Positions 8,230 to 18,700 of a stretch of DNA of 32,872 nucleotides are shown here, piece after piece. The stretch is from NCBI GenBank assembly GCA_900316515.1, contig ONDE01000022.1, positions 1 through 32,872 on the forward strand, written 5' to 3'. Source of the DNA: an uncultured Bacteroidales bacterium (GTDB lineage Bacteria; Bacteroidota; Bacteroidia; Bacteroidales; P3). The notes beneath the pieces were generated by a model. It did no database searches. It saw only the letters and a program-made list of their open reading frames with translations, and had not been told where the DNA came from. Within the stretch, counting starts at the first letter, position 1; every line of letters starts with the position of its first letter. A program made the translations under genes and the position numbers.

Positions 8230-8499
8230 TTATTTACGCAGGCCAAGCTGTTTGACAATGGTACGATAACGCTCGATATCGGTCTCTTTCAGATAGTCAA
8301 GCATCTTACGACGCTTACCAACGAGACCAACAAGAGCACGTTCACTCACCTGATCTTTCTTATGTTCCTTCATAAGCTCGGTGAGGTGTTGGATACGATA
8401 TGTGAAAAGGGCTATCTGTCCTTCAGCACTACCAGTGTCTTTTGTGGATTTACCGTACTGGGCAAAAATCTCTTCTTTCTTTTCTTTTGTCAGATACAT
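8230..8499 (-). CDS. rpsO: 30S ribosomal protein S15
   Basis: 89 residues, the standard length for S15. This all-helical protein binds the central domain of 16S rRNA early in 30S assembly. Characteristic segments are DTGSAEGQIALFTYRI (21-36), which carries the conserved rRNA-contacting residues, and LVGKRRKMLDYL (59-70), followed by the end YRTIVKQLGLRK. It precedes pnp in the same orientation, as in many bacteria, but has its own full promoter at 8549-8579 and its own terminator at 8138-8170. Confidence 0.97.
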   Translation of the reverse strand: MYLTKEKKEEIFAQYGKSTKDTGSAEGQIALFTYRIQHLTELMKEHKKDQVSERALVGLVGKRRKMLDYLKETDIERYRTIVKQLGLRK

Positions 8500-8548
8500 A
8501 ACGTGTTACGTTGTTTTATTTCTCTTTTTTCGTTCTTGATTTCGACTG

Positions 8549-8579
8549 CAAAAATACACACTTTTTTTATTCTGGCAAA
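8549..8579 (-). promoter_or_regulatory. Full Bacteroidota promoter of rpsO
   Basis: On the reverse strand TTTG (8579-8576) and TATTTTTG (8556-8549) are separated by exactly 19 bp, matching the consensus. The leader to the ATG at 8499 would be about 45 bases. A second -7-like box (TATATTTG, 8639-8632) lies further upstream without a -33 match. Confidence 0.78.
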
Positions 8580-8646
8580 AAAAAATCGCCATATTTGCAA
8601 CTTTTAACACTTATTAGGAATGTTCGAAGTACAAATATAGACCATT

Positions 8647-9036
8647 TTATATTGCCGCAGCTATTTTTGATGCCAGTTCCTTCAACTCATCGGACGTCAT
8701 CTCCACATGATGAGCAAAATTGAGGTCGCCAGGATTGTTGAGGGGCATAAGATGAATATGCACATGAGGCACATCAATACCGACAACAGCCTCGCCAACT
8801 TTAACACAGGGGCAAACCTTCTTAAGTCCCTTAGCAACACGCTTGGCAAAAAGATGCAGTTCGGTGAACAGTTCGTCATCGAGGTCGAAGATATAGTCAA
8901 CTTCTTTCTTAGGAATGCAGAGAACATGTCCCTTGACAACGGGATTGATGTCCAGGAAAGCAAAGCAATGCTCAGTTTCGGCCACTTTATAGCAGGGAAT
9001 CTCTCCTGCGACTATCTTGCTGAATATAGTTGCCAT
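8647..9036 (-). CDS. HIT-family (histidine triad) nucleotide-binding protein
   Basis: 129 residues, cytoplasmic. HIT proteins hydrolyse or transfer nucleoside monophosphates from substrates such as adenosine phosphoramidates. The triad is HVHIHLMP at 91-98 (H91, H93, H95), and the N-terminal IFSKIVAGEIPCYKV and FLDINPVVKGHVLCIPKK are typical of the Hint-type branch. It starts 1 bp after the greA stop, so the two are co-transcribed and probably translationally coupled. No terminator hairpin was found after it. The physiological substrate cannot be read from the sequence. Confidence 0.93.
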   Translation of the reverse strand: MATIFSKIVAGEIPCYKVAETEHCFAFLDINPVVKGHVLCIPKKEVDYIFDLDDELFTELHLFAKRVAKGLKKVCPCVKVGEAVVGIDVPHVHIHLMPLNNPGDLNFAHHVEMTSDELKELASKIAAAI

Positions 9037-9037
9037 A

Positions 9038-9511
9038 TTATCTTTCTATTTTGGTAAGTTCAAAGGTCATCTTGCCTGCAGGCACATTCACCTCAACGAT
9101 GTCGCCAACCTTATGACCAAGGAAAGCCGAAGCGAAGGGCGACGTAATGCTGATCTTGCCTTGCTTGAGGTTAGCCTCACTCTCTGGAACAATGGTATAT
9201 TTCTGAACCATCTTGTTCTTAGTGTTGCGGATGGTGATGATCGAGAGTAGCAGTACTTTGGACGTGTCAATCTTGCTTTCATCGAGCAGACGTGCGTTGG
9301 CCACAAGCTCTTGAAGTTTAGAGATACGAGCCTCCAGGTGGCCCTGAGCTTCCTTAGCGGCATCATATTCTGCGTTCTCTGACAAGTCACCTTTGTCGCG
9401 AGCCTCGGCAATGGCAGCCGAAGCTGCAGGACGTTCAACAGCTATGAGGTGATGCAGTTCGTCTTTCAGTTTCTGAAGGCCATCTTCGCTGTAATATTTT
9501 ATTTCTGCCAT
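9038..9511 (-). CDS. greA: Transcription elongation factor GreA
   Basis: 157 residues, the usual GreA length. It enters the RNA polymerase secondary channel and stimulates cleavage of backtracked RNA. The N-terminal coiled coil (about 8-75) carries the acidic tip in KGDLSENAEYDAAKE, with D42 and E45 placed as the catalytic acidic pair. The C-terminal FKBP-like domain (about 80-157) includes ISITSPFASAFLGHKVGDIVEV with the family's SP-x-A-x-A-x-x-G signature. It is followed directly by the HIT gene. Only 29 bp separate its start from the terminator of the operon upstream, and no clear promoter was found there. Confidence 0.96.
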   Translation of the reverse strand: MAEIKYYSEDGLQKLKDELHHLIAVERPAASAAIAEARDKGDLSENAEYDAAKEAQGHLEARISKLQELVANARLLDESKIDTSKVLLLSIITIRNTKNKMVQKYTIVPESEANLKQGKISITSPFASAFLGHKVGDIVEVNVPAGKMTFELTKIER

Positions 9512-9540
9512 AACAATAGTATTGTTTTTTTGAGACGTTT

Positions 9541-9576
9541 AAAAAGTGGGAAAGGCTCGTGGAATAAGCCTTTCCC
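9541..9576 (-). terminator. Rho-independent terminator of the secDF-receptor-exoprotein-PorV operon
   Basis: On the reverse strand GGGAAAGGCT and AGCCTTTCCC form a perfect 10-bp stem with a 9-base loop, followed by ACTTTTT. It lies 30 bp after the stop of the PorV-family gene and is the only strong terminator found between 23.0 kb and here. Confidence 0.88.
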
Positions 9577-9605
9577 AAATTCGGAATATGTTTTTTGTCA
9601 AACTC

Positions 9606-10679
9606 TTAGAAGCGGAAGCTGGCGCCAATGGCATGAGTGCCTTTGAGCGGCGAAGCAGTGCGGTAAGAGTAGTCGATGGTTAAACCAATGTTGGAATCTT
9701 CTTTCTTGCTGAGTGGCACATCAACCGAGGCACCAGCGCAGATGCCACTGTTAGCCGTGGCCACATCGCCAGTGAGCAGGCCAGACTGGAAGACATAACC
9801 TGCACGAAGCTGCAGGATGTTCAGCAAACCATATTCAAGGCCGAGGGAGAAGTTGTCGCGCAAGAAGGCATTGGAGGTGAAACTACCAGCAACAGTGATG
9901 CGCTGTTCCCACTTCTCAAAGAGGAAGTCATAGGAAACACCGATGTTGAGGCAGGTGGGAAGCTCCATCTCTGCTGCACGAGTTTCAACAGTGAAGGTGT
10001 TACCGGCATGGTTAGTCATCGTGAGGGAATGACCTGTTCCGCCGAACTTCATCGAGGGACCCCAGTTCTTTAGAGAGATACCAAACTTCAACTCATCGTT
10101 CTCACCAGTCACGTACTGGATACCGGCATCGATTGCGAAACCGGAACCAGAAACATTGTCGGTAGACTCGGTGGCAAGCTTGAAGACAACACCGCCATGG
10201 ATAGTATTGGTGAAACTATGGGCGTATGCCACATTGATATTCATATAGCTGGGAGCAAAGGTGCCATTGGTACCAGGCTCTGGGCTATCGAATGTAGTAA
10301 CTTCAAGTTCACCAAAGCTGATTGCGGATACATAAACACCCAAAACACCTGCCTCAAAAACGCGGACACCAAGGCCAAAGGTGTTGATGGATGCACCGCT
10401 GCTTAGACCGCTCTTCCCTCCATAGAGAATAGTGTTGGTGTAAGCCACCTCGATGTTTTTTACGAAAGCCAGACCAGCAACATTGGAGAACATAGACTCG
10501 ACGCCACGAATGTTGGCATAGTTAACACCACCCCAACCATTGCTGCGTGCCCATGGGTTAATGAGCAACTCGGATGCGCCAGCCGTTCCGCGGCGTTCGT
10601 CATTACCGGCCCATACCGATTGTACCGAAACGACCGACAGAATCGCAACTACTGCAAATATCTTTAATATATTCTTCAT
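9606..10679 (-). CDS. PorV/PorQ-family outer-membrane beta-barrel protein
   Basis: 357 residues. Signal peptide 1-24 (cleavage after VWA). The mature part begins GTAGASELLINPWARSNGWG and continues with NIRGVESMFSNVAGLAFVK. This glycine-rich opening and the N-x-A-G-L motif are hallmarks of the PorV/PorQ (UPF0164-like) FadL-type barrels. Alternating hydrophobic strands follow, and the chain ends in the aromatic GASFRF typical of outer-membrane barrels. True PorV is the T9SS shuttle that binds sorting domains of secreted cargo; this is better called a paralogue because it sits downstream of one exoprotein and a receptor. It starts 32 bp after the exoprotein stop with no promoter in the gap, and the terminator at 9541-9576 follows. 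Confidence 0.82.
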   Translation of the reverse strand: MKNILKIFAVVAILSVVSVQSVWAGNDERRGTAGASELLINPWARSNGWGGVNYANIRGVESMFSNVAGLAFVKNIEVAYTNTILYGGKSGLSSGASINTFGLGVRVFEAGVLGVYVSAISFGELEVTTFDSPEPGTNGTFAPSYMNINVAYAHSFTNTIHGGVVFKLATESTDNVSGSGFAIDAGIQYVTGENDELKFGISLKNWGPSMKFGGTGHSLTMTNHAGNTFTVETRAAEMELPTCLNIGVSYDFLFEKWEQRITVAGSFTSNAFLRDNFSLGLEYGLLNILQLRAGYVFQSGLLTGDVATANSGICAGASVDVPLSKKEDSNIGLTIDYSYRTASPLKGTHAIGASFRF

Positions 10680-10711
10680 TTCTGTGATATTTTTAGAGGT
10701 TACTTACACAT

Positions 10712-13700
10712 TTAGAATTGGTACGAATTGAGGTCGACCGGACGCATTGTGCCAAACCACTTAATCACGCGTTCGCCGATGCCAGGCACAGAGACGTGGA
10801 TGAGATACATACCACCAGCAATGGGAATACCAGTATGATTGTGCAGATCCCAATCGGCAGTAGTACTGTTGACAGGCGTGGGACCTATAGCACGGACCAG
10901 TGTTCCATCAACGGTGTATATTCGGATGTAGCAGCCTTCCTTTTCGCCACTCTCATTAACACCAGTGGGCAGATTGATAATCCTAACCTTGGTCTCAAGC
11001 TGACTGGCGGTTTCATACTTTGAATAGCTGTAGTAGGGGTTGGGGACAACATTGATGAGGCCGAGCAACGAGTCTGCAAAACTCTTGGCGTCATTACCAG
11101 CAGTAGCCATATTCTCAAGAACAGCATCGCTTTCAGAGAGGCGGAACTGATAGGCAGGCATATTGTCGTTGATATTGGATTGACCACAACTAACGTTAGT
11201 CGTACCATTGTGCGACATATAGCGGCCATACGGTGCGCGCACATCGATGTCGATGGTCACATCGCAAGGTATACCATTGCTCTCAGATTCTGCATTGAGG
11301 GTTGGATTATCACCAGGATACTTGAAGGTGTAGCGGCTCGGGACAAGAGGCATATTGACCCATGCAACTGAGGAGTACAGCATGGCGATAGAGTCGCGTA
11401 CAGAATGCTGCATAGAGCTCTCCGAAGCAGAGATACCATGATACAGTTTATAGAAACCAGCATCCTTCTTGACAAGGTTGAATACGTTATCGATGGAACT
11501 GAGCATCTTCATTGCCCAACGACCAGCGTCATACGACGGAGTACGGAATCTAACAATATTTCTGGAATTGTCGGCCTTTAGGTTGAAGAACGGCTGTGAA
11601 CCAGCGTTCATCACGTAAATGAAGTGACGGCCACCCATGACATAGTTCTGGGTTCCATCCATCTCAGTATATACAGGATTCCAAAGCATGTCACGTCCGT
11701 TGTACTGTACATAGCGGGAATCCTCGCCGAACATAATGTTCAAACGTTCGCCAGTGACGGTGTTGATAGCGTAACCAGGGAACCAGCCCATACCTTCGGC
11801 GCTGATGTATGCGGGATTAGCCGGGTCGTTAACATCGGCAGCACCAGTATAAGCATAGTCTCCCTCGCCACCTATGAAGCGACCGAGTTTGTCAACAGAG
11901 GCGTGACGACGCGGACTGAACCTACGGGCATTACCTTCTGACTGAGTGTAGTCATCGCACATCTCAATAACAGGGCAACGGGTCCACTTGGTGGTATCTG
12001 ACGTGAAGACGATACGAACACTGGGCAACTGTGTAAGGTCATTAAGGTTGAGAGACTGGTTGGTGAAGTTAGTCATCAACTGACGTTCCAACTCGTTACC
12101 ACCGGCTTTCGTCTGGCTAAGATTGTACAAGCTGTCCTGAACTTTCTTGTCAGTCATATAATACGAATAATTGAAGCCCGGATGGAACGGCATGGTGGAG
12201 ACAAGCGCATAAGGTGCCCACAGACCACCAACAACATCCTCGAAGATTTGATCCTTATCAATTGCTTCAGACTGCGGGTTTCCATTCTGAGCCTGATAGG
12301 TCTTAAAATAGTCTTCGTCGAGATAAGCCTCATTGATATTATATGGTGTAGTGCCAAGCTGGAAACTATTGTAGCTATTGGCGGCATACTGCGCACCAGA
12401 ACGAATCCAGTTACGATAGAGATATGAATCGTTGTCTGCAATACCACTCAACCAACGGAGATTCTCATCGGCATATGACATACGGGAACCAAGCAGAGCG
12501 CCACTCTTGACAAAGCCCTGATAGTATAACGATGCACGGTTGTTGTTGTACGCGGGGTCAGTAAGGTCAGACGAAACAGCATCAGGGTTGAACAAGGTAA
12601 CGGCAAGACCAAGCTCCAAGAAGAGTTGCTCATTGTAACGAGATATAGAGAAGTCGGATTCTACCATATCCTTATAAACCACTTCGCCACCTTCGTTGAC
12701 GGGTATCTTACCACCATCGGCCGACACAATGCGCCAACGAGTGTTGTCATTGACACCGTCGTCAGCATTGTTGTTGGGGTTGCGGAATAAGATATTGTAG
12801 TTACCCGCATGAATCTTCAAAGGATCGATGACACGGACATTGATAGGTCCGAAGTTCTCCTCATACTGCGGATGGGCAATAATGCAGGGGTTCTCCATAT
12901 GCGATTGGTCGGCCTGGGTGGTCACATTCGACACGAATACACCAGGTTCCTTGGCGGGGCTGTTGGGGGCACCCATAAGCTCGGCGATGGAATTCTCTGT
13001 AAGACGGAGTATAGAACTGCCATTGCCATAACCTTCTATACGGATAATGTTGGGGCACATGCCAAACTCAGACTGAGCAACCTTACCACCATCTTCAGCC
13101 AACGGGCTATGGGGAATGGCGGTAATCGGGGCAATACTACCACCGCGCTCATTCTTACGGCCTGCAAGGTAAGGCTCCTTCTGACCATCGAGGAATTCAG
13201 CATCTGTCTGAGAATACTCCTTGTAACGGTTCTGTGCATAAGCAATTGCCACAAAATAGTACTCGCGATTGTTGACAAGGCGGGTATTGGTACCTGCAGC
13301 AAACTGGTCGTTCTGCACACGGAACACATGCTGTATACCCTTATTAGCACCAGTAACCATTACCTCACCCGTAAGAAGACCCGTAGCAGTATTCGTTGTG
13401 AAGTTGGTTAGGGTACCGATAGGTAGAGCATGTGCCTCATCATAATAGTTTTCAAGGTCACACTGAGCCACAAGACGAGCCTTAGTCACGTCTCCGATAT
13501 CAGCAATCGAAACCGAGGCATCTTTCAACTGATAGATCTGATAGCCTTCAAACTTGTAGCTACGGTCGTCATCGGAATAAGACTTCAACTCAGTCTTGGT
13601 AATAGGCATGGTAACCTGTTCAATCTCACCATTGGAATTCACAACTCTATACGTTGTATCCTTGATGGTTGTAACCATGTACGATTTGACAATAGAAGGA

Positions 13701-15709
13701 TCAATTTCCGAGTATTTCTCACCGTAGTTGTTCGATTCCTTGTTCTCATAGGTGAGATACAGGATAACCTCATTGTTAAGTTCCTGGCAGGTGAGCGTGG
13801 GGGCATCAGGGCCATCAAGAACTTTAAAGCAATTCTCGAACAAAGCCTGACAAACATCGTCAATCTGACGAAGCAGGTCAACCGATGCACGAGGGCCGCC
13901 AGAAGAAGCCTGTGCGAAAGGAATACCGACAGTGATATAGTTCAATGCACCAGGTTTCAAAGTGAAGGGACCTGCAGACTGCATGAAACGGCGGTCGCCA
14001 GGCTGGTTGGGAGCGGTGAACTCAGTCCAGTCGTCTGCGTTTTCCTCCGGAACCACGCCATTGGTACCCCAATGCCACGGGTCACTGTCGCCAGGGAACA
14101 TGAAGTCGCACTCGACATTGCCAGAAAGGGCATTGCCGCCGAACTTCATGCGCGAGTTATCGTTCCAATATCCACGCAGATAGTTATAATAGTCGGTAGC
14201 CTTACGGGGCTCACAGTTGATACCGGAGGTTGAATTGTTATAATACACGAAGCGGCGCATACCGAAACGTTCGTCATCAACAATGTTGTTACCAAAGTTC
14301 ACACCGTTGATTGCGCAGTTACCGGTAAAGTCGCCAGGAACGAAATACCAACTCATGGGATCCAGAGCAAAGAAAATATCAGCATCGTCCGACAGACCTA
14401 TAGTATCATAGCAAGGCTGACCAGTCACAGGATGGGTGATCTTGTATTTCTCCAACTGCGACTTCAGAGGCTGATTGGAACTATTAAGGATATAAGCAAT
14501 ATTAATCTTGGGATTATCCTTACCGTCAGGATCCATGTACGGGCCCTGGAAGAAGTCGATACCGACTGCCGGGGGATTGCCGGAATAGCTACCGGCACCC
14601 GAAGCATCGTTATCGTTACCATTGTAGCAGTAGCCAAGACCGCGGCGAACATCGCAACCCACATAGTCGTCATATGCATTACCAAGATCCGGGTCAACCC
14701 ACTGGCTGAAGTAAGTCTCACGGAGTTCATAAGTCGAACGGTTGATAATCTCATACGAATAGAAGGTCATATTGTTGATCTCGTCGTTGGTGGCGAAAGC
14801 AAAAGCCTGGGCACGAATTTCGAGGCCTATAGGCTGTCCGCCCGACTCGGTATGGGTGTTACCCATATCATTGAAGATCCACCAAATAGTCTGGTCTCCC
14901 TTGAGCACTTGATCCGAAAGAATACCACCGTGAACGATGTTTGCCTCTGTCTCCATTGTGGGGAGGGTCACGTATAACTCACCGGGGGCCAGATTGGCTT
15001 TAAGAGTCTTGGGGCACAATTTATTCTCGAAATCATAATAAGGATAGTCACCATTGCGGGGATTGTACTCCAAGTCACCGTCGGCATCATAGAAAGGAGC
15101 CAAGAAACTCGACAAGTCGTCGCCATCACCCTTGGCAGGCCAGTTAAGAATAGCATCGGTGAACACATTCTCTGGGGGATTGTCGCCTCTCAGTGTGACA
15201 GTGTGCTCCTCTTCGTCATATTCGAAATACGACTTAAGATCGAGAACCTCAGCCTTGGTGATAATCCAGTGCTTGTCATATGCATTGCATATGGGCAGGT
15301 CTACCGAAGCCGTTCCGTTAATTTTCAGGGGACCGGGCCAATAGTCGTCACCCTCCGAACCGAAACGGAGAGCGGCAAGACGCAACTGGTCGTTGACGTC
15401 AGTACCACCAATCCACAGTGCAGCGCAGTACAGAGGACTGGTATTGCTGTTCTTCGGGATATGATACTGCGTCACACTGCCGTCGTACCACATATTGCCA
15501 TAGCCGTTAATCAAGGCACGCACATTGTTGATATTCAACTCAGCTGTGCTCTGCGCACGCTTACAGACGGCAGCCTTGGTCTGAACAGCGGCATTCTTCG
15601 TGTTGGTCTTCTTGCACTCGGTGCACTCGCGGGCCATCACAGACCCGGAGACCGTGGCGAGCAACAAGGACACCACTACAATTTTGCTGTATATACTTTT
15701 CATCTTCAT
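10712..15709 (-). CDS. Giant secreted protein with a T9SS-type C-terminal region
   Basis: 1665 residues. Signal peptide about 1-26, then a Cys-rich start (RECTECKKT, AVCKR). The long middle contains many aromatic, Asp- and Asn-rich segments without a domain I can name. Phrases such as RRFMQSAGPFTLKPGALNYI and DVCQALFENCFKVLDGPDAP are, as I recall, shared by a conserved family of large Bacteroidota exoproteins. The last ~115 residues begin INVVPNPYYSYSKYE and include IRIYTVDGTLVR, IAGGMYLIHV and VIKWFGTMRP. This is an FlgD-Ig-like/T9SS sorting-domain fold, but with a 14-residue extension beyond the usual final strand. It lies 20 bp after the TonB receptor and 32 bp before the PorV-like gene. 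Likely anchored outside the cell and partnered with those two; activity unknown. Confidence 0.8.
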   Translation of the reverse strand: MKMKSIYSKIVVVSLLLATVSGSVMARECTECKKTNTKNAAVQTKAAVCKRAQSTAELNINNVRALINGYGNMWYDGSVTQYHIPKNSNTSPLYCAALWIGGTDVNDQLRLAALRFGSEGDDYWPGPLKINGTASVDLPICNAYDKHWIITKAEVLDLKSYFEYDEEEHTVTLRGDNPPENVFTDAILNWPAKGDGDDLSSFLAPFYDADGDLEYNPRNGDYPYYDFENKLCPKTLKANLAPGELYVTLPTMETEANIVHGGILSDQVLKGDQTIWWIFNDMGNTHTESGGQPIGLEIRAQAFAFATNDEINNMTFYSYEIINRSTYELRETYFSQWVDPDLGNAYDDYVGCDVRRGLGYCYNGNDNDASGAGSYSGNPPAVGIDFFQGPYMDPDGKDNPKINIAYILNSSNQPLKSQLEKYKITHPVTGQPCYDTIGLSDDADIFFALDPMSWYFVPGDFTGNCAINGVNFGNNIVDDERFGMRRFVYYNNSTSGINCEPRKATDYYNYLRGYWNDNSRMKFGGNALSGNVECDFMFPGDSDPWHWGTNGVVPEENADDWTEFTAPNQPGDRRFMQSAGPFTLKPGALNYITVGIPFAQASSGGPRASVDLLRQIDDVCQALFENCFKVLDGPDAPTLTCQELNNEVILYLTYENKESNNYGEKYSEIDPSIVKSYMVTTIKDTTYRVVNSNGEIEQVTMPITKTELKSYSDDDRSYKFEGYQIYQLKDASVSIADIGDVTKARLVAQCDLENYYDEAHALPIGTLTNFTTNTATGLLTGEVMVTGANKGIQHVFRVQNDQFAAGTNTRLVNNREYYFVAIAYAQNRYKEYSQTDAEFLDGQKEPYLAGRKNERGGSIAPITAIPHSPLAEDGGKVAQSEFGMCPNIIRIEGYGNGSSILRLTENSIAELMGAPNSPAKEPGVFVSNVTTQADQSHMENPCIIAHPQYEENFGPINVRVIDPLKIHAGNYNILFRNPNNNADDGVNDNTRWRIVSADGGKIPVNEGGEVVYKDMVESDFSISRYNEQLFLELGLAVTLFNPDAVSSDLTDPAYNNNRASLYYQGFVKSGALLGSRMSYADENLRWLSGIADNDSYLYRNWIRSGAQYAANSYNSFQLGTTPYNINEAYLDEDYFKTYQAQNGNPQSEAIDKDQIFEDVVGGLWAPYALVSTMPFHPGFNYSYYMTDKKVQDSLYNLSQTKAGGNELERQLMTNFTNQSLNLNDLTQLPSVRIVFTSDTTKWTRCPVIEMCDDYTQSEGNARRFSPRRHASVDKLGRFIGGEGDYAYTGAADVNDPANPAYISAEGMGWFPGYAINTVTGERLNIMFGEDSRYVQYNGRDMLWNPVYTEMDGTQNYVMGGRHFIYVMNAGSQPFFNLKADNSRNIVRFRTPSYDAGRWAMKMLSSIDNVFNLVKKDAGFYKLYHGISASESSMQHSVRDSIAMLYSSVAWVNMPLVPSRYTFKYPGDNPTLNAESESNGIPCDVTIDIDVRAPYGRYMSHNGTTNVSCGQSNINDNMPAYQFRLSESDAVLENMATAGNDAKSFADSLLGLINVVPNPYYSYSKYETASQLETKVRIINLPTGVNESGEKEGCYIRIYTVDGTLVRAIGPTPVNSTTADWDLHNHTGIPIAGGMYLIHVSVPGIGERVIKWFGTMRPVDLNSYQF

Positions 15710-15729
15710 AATTATTTATCGCGTTAAGA

Positions 15730-18700
15730 TTAGAAGTTATAGGAGAGAGACAGTCTGATAGTACGAGGGCTGGAATAGTTCCAGTAGGAGTTGTTAAGGT
15801 AAATTCCGTAGAATTCGCGGTAGGCGTCAGGATTCAACTGGCTGTTGATGTTCTGCTGCGACTCGGGGTCGGTCAGGTAGCCGTTGTCCTCGGGGTTACC
15901 AGTGACGGAGAACACTCCCGTAACGTTACGGATATTGAAGAGGTTGTTGATCGTGACAGCGGTAGTGATGTAGGTGTCACGCTTGCCAACCTTGACGGGC
16001 CAAACTTTGTCGACAACAACATTAAAGTAGAAGCCCCAAGGCAGACGGGCACCACGGTAACCACCAACGATGGTCTGCTGGGCATTGGAGAATGCACGGG
16101 TGTAAGGACGACCCGACTGGGCAACGGCCATGAAGTTAATACCGAAGTTCTCCAGCAGTTTCACCTCTTTCTTACGTTTCTCACCAGTTTCCTTGTCAGT
16201 AACAACGCGAGTGATGGTCGGACCATTGTACTTGGCACCGCTGGCGTAGCGGAAGTCAACGTTGGCCTTGAACTCGTGGCGACGGTCGTCGCTGATGGGG
16301 TTGAGCATCTTCAATGTGGTATAACCTTCCTTGATAAGCTCGGTCATCGTAGTCGACGAAAGGCCGGTACCCTCAGCATACTGGAGGGTATAGTTGGCAT
16401 TGATACGGATATTCTTGGTCTGACGGAGGTCATACGACAAGGTGAGACCCTTGATGGTCTTGAAGTCCTTGTTGTCGTAGCTGTAGTAGTTGTTGTTGGG
16501 GTCGGCACCGGCATACTGGACCAACTGGATAAGGTCACGCGTCTCCTTGTAGTATGCAGATGCGCTGACAGCCGACGACTGGTTGAGAGCCTGCTGGAAG
16601 CCCAACTCATAGTTGGTAATACGTTCGGGCTTCAAGTTGGGATTGCTGATTGTTGAAATCTGGCTCATGTAGAGGTAGCTAAGATAACTGGCTTCCCATC
16701 CCGAAGAAGGACGACGGGCAATAATGTCGTAGCTCGCTTTGAACTGCGACTTGTCGCCAATGGGGAAGGAGAATGCGATACGGGGCATAGCCACAATCTG
16801 CGGTTTGTAGCGCTCGAACACACCATCCACATGGACGGTACCGTCGGCGACAGACTTCTGACCGGCAGCGGTACGATAAGGTGTGGGTTTACCGGAAATA
16901 CCGCTGACATTGTTAGGAGATGCAACCTCGACACCACTGGCATCATACCACTTGCCAGTAGCATCACGGTAACCCTTGATGGTGGGAGTGAAAGGATTGC
17001 TCTCATCCGGCACAAAGTCGACATAAGGCACCCAGTCATCACCAGCGCCGGAATAGATGGCATTGGTCGACATAACGTTGCCACTGTTAATTTTCTCACG
17101 CAGCTGGCCCACAGTGTACGATTCATACAACAGATAGGGGTCCTTCATTACATACTGGTTACCGTCGAAGTAGTCGACACGGACACCGACGTTGAAGATA
17201 AGATCCTGGAAGTAGAACTTATCCTGGATATAACCAGCCATGTAGATGGGCGAGAACGAAGGCAGGTACTGATATTTGCTGTCACCAGGGTTGAAGAACT
17301 CCTCGAGCGACCAGTTGGCACCGTTGTATCTCTTACCGGTATGGTCGTAACCACTGAAAGAGACATAAGGCACACCGCTGTTGAACAGCTCATTGGCCGA
17401 GAACATATTCAGACCGCCAGCGGCGACAAAGTCTTCGGGCATATAGCGGTCGATATCCATCCATGTACGCTCGTCAATGGCCTCACCTTTACCCATCAGG
17501 TAACTACGGAAAGCGGCATCGAACGGAGTCTGCTGTTCTGCATTGAGCAGACGGTTGTAGTCCACATAAAGGTACGAACCTTCCGAACGATATATCGGGT
17601 TCTCTTTATCCAACTGCGAGATATGGCGGTTGGCATTCTGACGCATAAGGTTCCAGAGACCGTGAGCATTCAACGAATATGACGACTCCCACATCTGGTC
17701 ATACTGGAAACCAATCTCGATTTCATGACCGAGCACATCGGCCGAAGCCTTGGCCTGTAAATAGAGGTAATCGTTGTTGGCCATGCTGATGCTGGTACCC
17801 TGCACACCGACGTTTGAAAGCAAGCCGTAGATGTTCGAGGGGCTGTCACCGTTATAGAGGCCCTTGAACTGGCGGATGTAGTCTATCGTGGTCAAAGCGC
17901 CACGGATATCACGGAATTCGTCGCTGGTGAACAACTGCTCGTTGTAGTTGGCGAGAATCCAGTTGGGGGTATTAGAACCACTGCCGGGTACATACTCGAC
18001 AACATCAATCCAGTCGTTCTGCACAAGCGCATTCTGGGTGACACCCATATAATCTATCGTCCTCTGCTCATAGCTACGTTCCTTGTTCGTGATGAATTTA
18101 CCAATATAACCATATTTGAACACATCATCCAGACTGCTACCGAAATTCTCATTATAAGCCTTTGCACTATAGTTGTTATACATACCGGTGATGTTGTACA
18201 TCACGTTCTTGATGGGCGACGAAGCCTTTGCCTCATCCTCATTCGATGCTTCTGCATCACGGAAACGTTGCGTGAAGTCGACTGTCAAGACCATGTTACG
18301 GCTCTCGGTGACCGAGGAGCCGGAATTGGTCATGTTCAACGGCGAAATGCTGTTGCTGGGCGAATGCACGGCACTGAACTCACCGGTGAGGGTCAAAGTG
18401 GCATAGTCCGAAAAGCGGAAATCCAAAGCTCCCTCAAGACCGACACTGTAATAGTGCAGGTTGGGCACGCGCGAAGCGTCACCACTGAAGTCCTTCTTGG
18501 TGGGCATCGTAATCTCATGGAAGTCACTGCCTCTCAGCTGCGTCTCGGCAGCATAGTTGATGGAGTAACTCTGCGGATCATATGCCAACGGTCTCTGTTC
18601 CAACTGCTGCACCTTGGCGTCGTCGACCACAAGGTAGCGATAGCCTCTGGGACGGTAGAAACTGTTGTGACGATAGTTGGCCTGACCGGTAAGACGGAAG

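Noticed and set aside
8580..8646. Second promoter (TATATTTG, 8639-8632) for rpsO
   Set aside because: Matches the -7 consensus but has no -33 element at 19 bp; the promoter at 8549-8579 is a full match and closer.
9512..9540. Promoter for greA in the 29-bp gap
   Set aside because: The only near match (TACTATTG on the reverse strand, 9521-9514) ends 2 bp before the start codon and has one mismatch; not enough to support a promoter.
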